Below, piece after piece: positions 7,298 to 15,084 of a stretch of 47,001 bases of DNA. The position numbers and the translations under genes were made by a program. The stretch is from PCC-6802 sp031388585 (lineage in GTDB: Bacteria; Cyanobacteriota; Cyanobacteriia; Pseudanabaenales; Pseudanabaenaceae): assembly GCA_031388585.1 (NCBI GenBank), contig JANMRU010000362.1:1-47001 (forward strand), read 5' to 3'. Numbering within the stretch: the stretch's first letter is position 1; every line of letters begins with the position of its first letter. Under the pieces are notes generated by a model. It was not told the DNA's origin, did no database searches, and saw only the letters and a program-made list of their open reading frames with translations.

Positions 7298-8734
7298 TCA
7301 TGGCCTGCTTAATTGCCAAGCTTGATTGAACTCCTGCACAGCTAGATCCATTCCTACGGAGCGCGATGCTTTGAATAGAAGCCGATCGCCTGGTTCTACT
7401 AGCCTAAGCAATGTTGCGACGATTTCAGCATGGCTAGTACAACCTTTCCCCAGAGATAATCGATCTCCAGCACCAAGTAAGATAGCATCTGCTTCACCAT
7501 CGAACAGCACTAATAAGCGATCTATACCCAAACCAGCAACTGTTTCACCAATCTTGGTATGCAGGAGATTGGACATCGCTCCAAGTTCTTTCATTGTGCC
7601 CAGAATTGCCCAGCGACGACGACCTGGTGTGGAAGCCAGCAGATTTAATGCGGCAATTGTCGCCTCTGGTGAAGCGTTGTATGTTTCATCGAGAATCAGC
7701 ACATCATCCTTAAGGTGATGCACCTGTGCCCGTCCCGAAGGCAAGCTAAAATTCTTAATCCCCTGCGCGGCTGACTGGTGAGCGAACTGCCAATCTAAGC
7801 CCAGTGCTTGTAATACACCTAGAGATGCTAAAAAATTCAACGCATTATGCCGTCCAGTTAAGGGCATTTGCCACGTCATTTCCCGAACCCGCAGAGTATC
7901 ACCTTTAAGTTCGCCGACTATTTTGCTATTAATCCTGCCATCAAAATCGCTACTACCCATGCTATGTGTGCGATCGCACAGACCATAGGTAACGATATTC
8001 CCATGCCAAACTCCACTCGCAGTTTGCAATAACAAGCGATCTTCACCGTTAAGAACGGCAATGCCATCTGGTGGGGTTAGCTCCAGTAATTCGCACTTAG
8101 CTGCGGCGATCGCCGCTTGCGAACCCAGTCTACCGATATGTGCCGTCCCAATATTTGTAATCACACTCACGGTTGGTTGGGCAACGCGGGCTAATCTGGC
8201 AATTTCTCCAGGTCCGCGCATTCCCATTTCCACCACCACAAAACTATGGTGATTGGGGTCTATCCCCAGCAAAGTTTGGGCAACACCAATGTCATTGTTG
8301 TAGTTAGCTGCGCTCTTGTGGACGGATTTACCTGGATCGGTGTAGTAGCTGAGCAGTGCGGCAATTAACTCTTTTGTGGTGGTTTTGCCTGCTGACCCTG
8401 TGACCGCAACGACTGGTAAATTGCACTGTAGCCGCCACCAGAGAGCGATCGCTTGATAGGCCGCAATTGTATCTGGCACGATTAGCAATGGTAAATCCGA
8501 TTCATTTGAGAAGCGATCGCTTTGGACAACAGCGGCTACTGCGCCTTGGGCGATCGCCTGGGCGACAAACTCATGGCCATCGAAATTTTCTCCCACCAAC
8601 GCCACAAATAATTGCCCCGCTTGCAGCTTGCGGCTATCTGTACAAATGCCATCGAATTCGGCATTGGGATCGATATTTACCGCTGTGCTGGACATTACGG
8701 TGATCGCGGTTTTAACGTTACACTTAAATCCCAT
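7298..8734 (-). CDS. murF: UDP-N-acetylmuramoyl-tripeptide--D-alanyl-D-alanine ligase
   Basis: MurF adds D-Ala-D-Ala to the UDP-MurNAc tripeptide in cytoplasmic peptidoglycan precursor synthesis. Length is 478 residues. Motifs are the N-terminal uridine-binding region with GICTDSRKLQAGQLFVAL, the ATP loop GSAGKTTTKE near residue 116, the central VVEMGMRGPGEI, and LDETYNASPEA in the C-terminal part. An internal ATG 39 bases in is an alternative start. Its start is only 12 bases after the fadE stop on the same strand, so an essential cell-wall gene may be read from the beta-oxidation operon; its own promoter could lie within fadE. Confidence 0.93.
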   Translation of the reverse strand: MGFKCNVKTAITVMSSTAVNIDPNAEFDGICTDSRKLQAGQLFVALVGENFDGHEFVAQAIAQGAVAAVVQSDRFSNESDLPLLIVPDTIAAYQAIALWWRLQCNLPVVAVTGSAGKTTTKELIAALLSYYTDPGKSVHKSAANYNNDIGVAQTLLGIDPNHHSFVVVEMGMRGPGEIARLARVAQPTVSVITNIGTAHIGRLGSQAAIAAAKCELLELTPPDGIAVLNGEDRLLLQTASGVWHGNIVTYGLCDRTHSMGSSDFDGRINSKIVGELKGDTLRVREMTWQMPLTGRHNALNFLASLGVLQALGLDWQFAHQSAAQGIKNFSLPSGRAQVHHLKDDVLILDETYNASPEATIAALNLLASTPGRRRWAILGTMKELGAMSNLLHTKIGETVAGLGIDRLLVLFDGEADAILLGAGDRLSLGKGCTSHAEIVATLLRLVEPGDRLLFKASRSVGMDLAVQEFNQAWQLSRP

Positions 8735-8746
8735 TTTTTCTGTTTC

Positions 8747-11242
8747 TTAAGTTTGCAACTGAGCTTTTTCAGAAGTAGTCTTAAGCCTACTCCAATCGGG
8801 CCGATCTAGATTACCGAAACGATCTCCAACATTGCTAAATGCATCAACTTGAATGGCATCATTACGTGCTTGTTCGGCATCGCCGATCAGTTTTGCTTCT
8901 TCTAGCGCGATCGCCCCAGATGCTAGTGCGACTTCAACTAACAGTTCAGGCTTTCGATCTGGTAACTGACCCGCGCGACTCGCAGCTTTAATCTTTTGCA
9001 AAACCAACTCTGCTTGAGCTACTAGCATAAAAGCTTGTTCTAATCGCCCTAGAGCTTCGTCAGGTTTCTCGGCAGAAGTCGAAGGATAAGCGGGAATATA
9101 GATTCCTTCTGTGAGGCGATCGCGCTGTGCCCCAGCGGTAATCATGCTATGGGCGATCGCGCTACCCAGTTGGTCGGATGGCATTGTGCCAATTGGGTTG
9201 AGTCGCCACCACCAGGCGATCGCGCCGTGTAATAACCTACCGACAACTGGAATCGACATATTGCTGAGCATACCTGCAAACGCTTCTTGAATCTGAGCAA
9301 AGCTATACTGCATTGCCCAATGCACAAATGGAAGATCCTCGGTTTGACATCCTTCGGCCTCGAATCGTCGCAGAGTTGCCGTTCCTAAATACATCCAGGA
9401 AAGTACATCGGCAAATCGTCCTGTAATCTTTTCGCGTCGTTTCAGCGTGCCACCAAACCCAATCAGCGCTATATCTGCAAGGAAGGCAAAGGTAGCTGAT
9501 GCCCAGGCAAGTTTGCGGTAGTAATGCGCAGTTTCTCCAGATACAGGCGATCGCTCTAAATGACCGCGTGTGAGATTGAGTAAAGCGGCGCGAAACCCAT
9601 TGCGAATTGTCCAACCGATGTGACGCCAAAATGCTCGATCGAAGGCGCTAACATCAAATTGCTCAAGCGCCGAGATCTCCTGATAGATATAGGGATGACA
9701 GCGAATAATTCCCTGCCCAAAAATCATCATTGTGCGAGTAAGAATATTCGCACCCTCAACTGTAATCGGAATCGGCATGGCGGTGTAAATATTCGCCAGT
9801 AGATTGCGCGGCCCTCGACAGATACCAGCTCCTCCCAGGATATCCATGCCATCATTAATCACTTTACGAGCTAGCTCTGTGAGATTATATTTAGCGATCG
9901 CCGAAATCACAGCAGGATGTTCGCCTTTATCTACAGCACCACAGATGAAGAGTCGAGCTGCATCGATTAAATAAGTAAGACCACCAATGCGGGCAAGCGG
10001 CTCTTCAATGCCTTCAAAACGTCCGATCGGAAGACCAAACTGCTTTCGTGTCCCTGCATAGTCTCCTGTCACACGAGTCACGAGTTTTGCCACACCTGCA
10101 CAGGTGGCGGGGAAACTAATCCCTCGACCTGCGGCTAGTGACTGCATCAGCATTTTCCAGCCTTGTCCAGCTTGCTCTACCCCTCCAATAATCTGATCCA
10201 CAGAGATAATTACATCGTGTCCTTCGGTGGGAGAGTTATAGAAGGGAACTCCCATCGGATCGTGTCGTTGATTTTGGATTACTCCCTCTGTATTTGTGGG
10301 AATTAAGGCACAGGTAATCCCAATATCTATGCCCTTGCCCAGCAGGTTATCGGGATCTTTGAGCCGAAATGCCAGACCCAAAAGCGTCGCGATCGCACCC
10401 AGGGTAATGTAGCGTTTCTGCCAGTTCAAACGCAGGTAAAGTTTGCCATCTTCACCTTGAAATACGATACCGTTAGAGGTAATACTAGCCGCATCCGATC
10501 CCGCATTTGGTTCCGTCAATGCAAAGCAGGGAATCTCCTCTCCCCGGGCCAGTCGAGGCAAATAATATTGCTTCTGATTGGCAGTGCCATAGTGAAGCAG
10601 TAGTTTGGCGGGGCCTAAGGAGTTAGTCACTCCTACGGTAGCGGTGTAGATAAATGAACGCGATGACAACTTGGTCATGACGTTACTATAGGCTAGGTTG
10701 GAAAATCCCAAACCACCATATTCCTGAGGAATCATCATGCCGAAAAATCGTTCTTGCTTGAGATAATCCCAAACTTCAGATGGGAGGTCTTGCTGGCGAT
10801 AAATTTCCCAATCCGTCACCATGCTACATACCTGTTCGACTTGGCCATCAAGAAATGCTTGAATCTCTGGAGTAATCTTGAGATAGGGTTCTGAGATCAG
10901 TCGCTGGAAATCTGGCTGACCAGAGAAAAACTCACCATCTACCCACACAGTCCCCGCTTCGATCGCCGCCCGTTCTGTCTCCGAGATTTTGGGTAAGAGA
11001 TTGAGCTTGGCGAGCGATCGCATAATCACTGTCGTCACGATCGCACGACGCACAAATGGAATATTGAAAACACAGGCGATTATGCCAAACACTAGCCATC
11101 CAGATGTTGGCATTCCGCATGTCCAGAGTAGTGCTGCTGCGTACAGAGTCCATACCCATAGAGGCATACCAAGATATCCACCGATGACTAGCAGGAAAGC
11201 AAAGACAGGAATTGCGATCACCGCTGGCAGGAAAGTTAGCAT
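8747..11242 (-). CDS. fadE: acyl-CoA dehydrogenase, FadE type
   Basis: An 831-residue enzyme for the first oxidation step of beta-oxidation (acyl-CoA to trans-2-enoyl-CoA, FAD-dependent). Unlike ordinary 380-residue acyl-CoA dehydrogenases it has the long E. coli FadE layout. Two or three N-terminal hydrophobic helices (about residues 1-66) come first, then EIPCFALTEPNAGSDA and the substrate region around IGRFEGIEEPLARIGG. The active-site region TVEGANILTRTMMIFGQG, with its conserved Glu near residue 493, is followed by a long C-terminal helical domain. Similarity to the E. coli protein as I remember it runs over the whole length. A Shine-Dalgarno GAGGTGAG precedes the ATG. It starts 25 bases after fadA. 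Confidence 0.93.
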   Translation of the reverse strand: MLTFLPAVIAIPVFAFLLVIGGYLGMPLWVWTLYAAALLWTCGMPTSGWLVFGIIACVFNIPFVRRAIVTTVIMRSLAKLNLLPKISETERAAIEAGTVWVDGEFFSGQPDFQRLISEPYLKITPEIQAFLDGQVEQVCSMVTDWEIYRQQDLPSEVWDYLKQERFFGMMIPQEYGGLGFSNLAYSNVMTKLSSRSFIYTATVGVTNSLGPAKLLLHYGTANQKQYYLPRLARGEEIPCFALTEPNAGSDAASITSNGIVFQGEDGKLYLRLNWQKRYITLGAIATLLGLAFRLKDPDNLLGKGIDIGITCALIPTNTEGVIQNQRHDPMGVPFYNSPTEGHDVIISVDQIIGGVEQAGQGWKMLMQSLAAGRGISFPATCAGVAKLVTRVTGDYAGTRKQFGLPIGRFEGIEEPLARIGGLTYLIDAARLFICGAVDKGEHPAVISAIAKYNLTELARKVINDGMDILGGAGICRGPRNLLANIYTAMPIPITVEGANILTRTMMIFGQGIIRCHPYIYQEISALEQFDVSAFDRAFWRHIGWTIRNGFRAALLNLTRGHLERSPVSGETAHYYRKLAWASATFAFLADIALIGFGGTLKRREKITGRFADVLSWMYLGTATLRRFEAEGCQTEDLPFVHWAMQYSFAQIQEAFAGMLSNMSIPVVGRLLHGAIAWWWRLNPIGTMPSDQLGSAIAHSMITAGAQRDRLTEGIYIPAYPSTSAEKPDEALGRLEQAFMLVAQAELVLQKIKAASRAGQLPDRKPELLVEVALASGAIALEEAKLIGDAEQARNDAIQVDAFSNVGDRFGNLDRPDWSRLKTTSEKAQLQT

Positions 11243-11267
11243 ATTCTCACCTCAATTTATCAATTCA

Positions 11268-12449
11268 TCAAAGCATCAAATTCTCAAACACACCCGCCGC
11301 ACCCATGCCACCACCCACACACATCGTAATCAAACCATAGCGGATACTGCGACGTTGCATCTCATGCAACAAAGTCGCGGTCAATTTGGCACCCGTGCAG
11401 CCCAATGGATGTCCGAGTGCGATCGCACCTCCATTGACGTTAATTATTTCTTCATTCAGTTCTAATTTGCGGATTACGGCGAGGACTTGAGAGGCAAATG
11501 CCTCATTCAGTTCAATCAGGCCAATATCCTTCAGACTCAATCCCACTTGTTGTAGCACCTTTGGCACAACTACAACAGGGCCAATTCCCATAATTTCTGG
11601 TGGTACGCCAGCTACTGCAAATCCTAGCAAACGACCCATTGGCTGAACACCAAGTTGCTCCATTAAATGTCTACTTATCACTACGGTTGCCGCTGCACCA
11701 TCCGACATTTGGGAAGCATTGCCAGCAGTGACTGTGCCGCCAACCCGAAAAACTGGTTGCAGACGGGTGAGCGCCTCCAGACTTGTATCTAAGCGAGGGC
11801 CTTCGTCGAGCTGAAATATTTGGGTGTGGGTTTGAGTTTTACCATCAACATAAAGTGTTTCTTTGACTGAGATAGGGATAATCTCGGAATCGAAGCGGCC
11901 TTGTTGAATTGCCTCTAGGGCTTTTTGGTGCGATCGCAGTGCCCAGGCATCTTGATCGGCGCGTGAGATTTGATATTGCTGCGCTACATTTTCAGCGGTA
12001 ATACCCATAGAGCAATATACTTCTGGCGCATCCTGGAGCAATTCTGGGTTTGGCAGTAGTTGATGACCACCCATGGGAATCAGACTCATGGATTCCGCGC
12101 CACCTGCGACAATCGCTTCAGCCTGGCCAGTGGCGATCGCTTGCGATGCCATGGCGATCGTTTGGAGACCAGAGGAACAGAAGCGGTTAACCGTAACGCC
12201 TGCGACGGAATCGGGTAACCCCGCCCGCTGAGCAATTATCCGTCCCAGATTAAATCCCTGCTCGGCTTCTGGGAAGGAGCAGCCAATCATAATATCGTCG
12301 ATTGCTTGTGGTTCGAGTCCATGTACTTCTGCGATCGCACCTTTAACCGCAACTGCGCCTAGATCATCGGGGCGAACATGACGCAAACTCCCACGTGGGG
12401 CTTTACCTACCGCAGTACGAACACTACTCACAATATAGGCATCTTTCAT
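11268..12449 (-). CDS. fadA: acetyl-CoA C-acyltransferase (3-ketoacyl-CoA thiolase)
   Basis: A thiolase of about 393 residues that performs the last step of beta-oxidation, releasing acetyl-CoA. The nucleophilic cysteine is in NRFCSSGLQ (about residue 91), the histidine in GGAIALGHPLGCTGA, and the second cysteine in CVGGGMGAAG close to the C-terminus. All catalytic residues are present. An upstream ATG at 12479 is possible, but GGAGG sits 8 bases before the ATG at 12449, so that start is preferred. It lies between fadB-type and fadE genes, which favours degradation over acetoacetyl-CoA synthesis. Confidence 0.93.
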   Translation of the reverse strand: MKDAYIVSSVRTAVGKAPRGSLRHVRPDDLGAVAVKGAIAEVHGLEPQAIDDIMIGCSFPEAEQGFNLGRIIAQRAGLPDSVAGVTVNRFCSSGLQTIAMASQAIATGQAEAIVAGGAESMSLIPMGGHQLLPNPELLQDAPEVYCSMGITAENVAQQYQISRADQDAWALRSHQKALEAIQQGRFDSEIIPISVKETLYVDGKTQTHTQIFQLDEGPRLDTSLEALTRLQPVFRVGGTVTAGNASQMSDGAAATVVISRHLMEQLGVQPMGRLLGFAVAGVPPEIMGIGPVVVVPKVLQQVGLSLKDIGLIELNEAFASQVLAVIRKLELNEEIINVNGGAIALGHPLGCTGAKLTATLLHEMQRRSIRYGLITMCVGGGMGAAGVFENLML

Positions 12450-12488
12450 CGGTTTATCCTCCGTTCTACTAAATTTCATCTAATTCTG

Positions 12489-12558
12489 TTAGGACTTATG
12501 CACTGACTTGGCTGGGAACTTGCCCCCCCTAAATCCTCCTTAAAAAGGAGGTTGGGGG
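12489..12558. repeat. MITE-like end and hairpin between fadB-type gene and fadA
   Basis: TTAGGACTTATGCA (12489-12502) nearly matches the terminal repeat of the MITE-like element at 19513. It is followed by a hairpin built on CCTCCTT-AAA-AAGGAGG, extended by C-rich and G-rich outer arms (12523-12558). No second terminal repeat is clear, so this may be a solo end or a degraded copy. It lies in the 166-base gap inside the operon, where the hairpin could affect downstream expression. Confidence 0.5.
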
Positions 12559-12615
12559 ATCGGAGTAACTCCTGCCTGCGAGAAATACCGATAGCGCCAA
12601 ATTTCTTTAGAGCTA

Positions 12616-14973
12616 CTAATTTCGTAACGGTTTCTTGGCCTTGAGCAGGTGGGTAATACGTTCCTGGGTTTTGGGTTGGCTCAGTAATGGGATAAATACC
12701 TCTCGCTCTAGTCCCAAAAGATAGTTTTCATGTACGAGAGTCGGAGCAGTCAGATCGCCGCCCGCCATCACATAGGCCAGTCGCTTCGCCAGGTAGAGAT
12801 CGTAGTCTGAGATAAACCCGCTTTGATGCACCATATAGGCGGCATGTTCCATTTGAGCCCGTCCAGCGCGTCCCGAAATCATGATTTTATTACGCTCTCG
12901 TGGTGGCATGTAGCCTTCTCGCTCTAGGTGTAAAACCTCCTGCTTGGCGACATACAGTCGGCGATCGCCATTCATCAAAATCTTGGCGTTGGGAGGCAAA
13001 AATCCCATTGCCTTGGCCTCTAAAGCGCTACCTGAAACTTTTGCCATCGCGATCGTTTCAAATGCTGCCATTAGGAAAGGTTGAATGTGCTCCGACGATT
13101 CTGAAGCCGCGCGTGCAGAAGCGCGTGCCACCATGCCCATAAGTCCACCGGCCCCAGGCACCAGCCCGACACTCAGTTCCACCAGCCCGATATAGGTCTC
13201 TGCGGCTGCTACTACCTGAGGACAAGCCATTACGATTTCACAGCCACCTCCCAGGGCGCGTCCCTGGATCGCTGCTACAACTGGCTTAGGCGCATAGTAG
13301 AGTTGCATGAATATAGTCTGAAACCCAGCTAGCACCTTGGCGATCGCATCGAAATTCCCCGCATTAGCTAGAGCACCCATTTCCACCAAATTCGCTCCAC
13401 CTGAGAAGTTCGCTCGATCGTTCCCAATTACCAAGCCTCGATAATCGTCGGCCTCCAAAATTTTCAACACTTCAGCTAGTCCTGCCATCACCTGGTAGCT
13501 AAGCGTATTACCTTTAGATCGAAACTCGAATAGGACTACGCCATCCCCCAAGTCAAGCAGTGCTGACTCTGAATTCTCCCAAAGCGTACGGCCCGCATCA
13601 GCTTTTAGATCGGCCAGCCTAATTTCATCGGCGGGGAGTTGCAGTGGTAGATAAGTTTGGCGATCGCCATTATAGACCCGCGTATTCTGATGTGAAGTCT
13701 GGTAGAAGCTAGTTCCACCATTCTGTCTCATAGTTTCCACCCAAGCTGGCACGGTCAATGCCGCCGCTTTCATATCCGCCAAAACCGTTTCCAATCCCAA
13801 AATATCCCACAACTCAAAGGGACCGATTTCCCAACCAAATCCCCACCGCATTGCTCGGTCAAGCTCAACCGGACTATCGGTGATTTCGGGAATACGACAA
13901 GCGCTATAACTCAATAGTGACAGCGTTGACTGCCGAAAGAAGGTGCCACCTCTACTAGAATCTTGGTATAGAGTGCGCAAGCGATCGCTTAAATTATCGA
14001 TTTTACTAATCGGTTCAATATTCCCTAATTCAAGAGCTTGAGGCAGTTCGTAGGCTAAGGTCTTTGGATTGAGGGAAAGAATCTGTTGCTTTTCTTTCTT
14101 GTAAAATCCCTGACCAACTTTAGCCCCCAGTTTACCAGTTTCCACGAGTTTGCGTAGCAGGTCAGGCAGGCAAAATAGATCGCGGCGCTCATCATCTGGA
14201 GCCGCAGCATAGAGATGCTCGGTTACATAGGTTAATGTATCCAATCCCACTAGATCGGCAGTCCGAAATGTAGCTGATTTTGGCCTGCCAATCAACGTAC
14301 CCGCAAGCAGATCGATTTCAGCGATCGTATACCCTTGCTCGGTTACGGCCCGCAATCCCTGCATAGTCACAAATGTGCCAATCCGATTCGCAATGAAATT
14401 GGGAGTATCCTTCGCCACCACAATCCCTTTGCCCAAGTGCAGTCCTCCAAACCAACGCAAGCGCTCTAGCACTTCGATCGCAGTATCCATTGTCGGAATC
14501 AGCTCCAGCAGTTTGAGATAGCGCGGAGGGTTAAAGAAATGCGTACCCAAGAAATGCTGTCGAAAAGACTCCGAACAATCTTTCACGATTTCATGGATAG
14601 GTAAGCCACTGGTATTAGTGGAAACCACAGTATCTTTCCGCACCAGACCATCTAAACGAGCCATCAACTGCTGTTTGACATCTAGTTTCTCTACCACTGC
14701 CTCAATTATCCAATCAACCTCAGCCACGCGCTGCCAATGTTCATCGAAATTCCCTAGTACAACTCGATGAGCCGTCTCTTTGGTAAAAAATATTGGCGGC
14801 GACTGCTTGAGTGCCTTTTTGAGAGCTGTTTCGACAATCTCATTTTTGTTATCCCCGAGAGCAGCAAGATCCAGAAGATAAACTGTTAAGCCAGCGTTGG
14901 CAAGGTGCGCCGCGATCTGTGTTCCCATTACACCTGCACCCAAAACTGCCGCCGTCCGAAATGGTTTAAACAT
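12616..14973 (-). CDS. fadB: 3-hydroxyacyl-CoA dehydrogenase/enoyl-CoA hydratase fusion
   Basis: A 785-residue bifunctional beta-oxidation enzyme. The dehydrogenase comes first: NAD loop VLGAGVMGTQIAAHLANAGL at residues 9-28, STNTSGLPIHEI, and the catalytic histidine in GTHFFNPPRYLKLLELIP. The enoyl-CoA hydratase/crotonase domain follows at about 470-700, with NFSGGANL, GRALGGGCEIVMA and GLVELSVGLVPGAGG. This order is that of Bacillus FadN and related proteins and is the reverse of E. coli FadB, so the symbol is used loosely. GGGAGG precedes the ATG at about 10 bases. It lies 111 bases after the ligase-like gene and 166 bases before fadA. Confidence 0.92.
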   Translation of the reverse strand: MFKPFRTAAVLGAGVMGTQIAAHLANAGLTVYLLDLAALGDNKNEIVETALKKALKQSPPIFFTKETAHRVVLGNFDEHWQRVAEVDWIIEAVVEKLDVKQQLMARLDGLVRKDTVVSTNTSGLPIHEIVKDCSESFRQHFLGTHFFNPPRYLKLLELIPTMDTAIEVLERLRWFGGLHLGKGIVVAKDTPNFIANRIGTFVTMQGLRAVTEQGYTIAEIDLLAGTLIGRPKSATFRTADLVGLDTLTYVTEHLYAAAPDDERRDLFCLPDLLRKLVETGKLGAKVGQGFYKKEKQQILSLNPKTLAYELPQALELGNIEPISKIDNLSDRLRTLYQDSSRGGTFFRQSTLSLLSYSACRIPEITDSPVELDRAMRWGFGWEIGPFELWDILGLETVLADMKAAALTVPAWVETMRQNGGTSFYQTSHQNTRVYNGDRQTYLPLQLPADEIRLADLKADAGRTLWENSESALLDLGDGVVLFEFRSKGNTLSYQVMAGLAEVLKILEADDYRGLVIGNDRANFSGGANLVEMGALANAGNFDAIAKVLAGFQTIFMQLYYAPKPVVAAIQGRALGGGCEIVMACPQVVAAAETYIGLVELSVGLVPGAGGLMGMVARASARAASESSEHIQPFLMAAFETIAMAKVSGSALEAKAMGFLPPNAKILMNGDRRLYVAKQEVLHLEREGYMPPRERNKIMISGRAGRAQMEHAAYMVHQSGFISDYDLYLAKRLAYVMAGGDLTAPTLVHENYLLGLEREVFIPLLSQPKTQERITHLLKAKKPLRN

Positions 14974-15084
14974 ATTTTTGCAAACCTCCCATGATTAAAA
15001 ATGATTCAAGGCACAAAGATTAAATCCTTCCTCAAACTCCCCCAGGCCATACTTTTACAAAGTCATTCCACTGAGCATCAGCTC

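Noticed and set aside
12541..12558. AAGGAGG as a ribosome binding site
   Set aside because: It is the arm of a hairpin and points away from the minus-strand genes; no plus-strand start follows.
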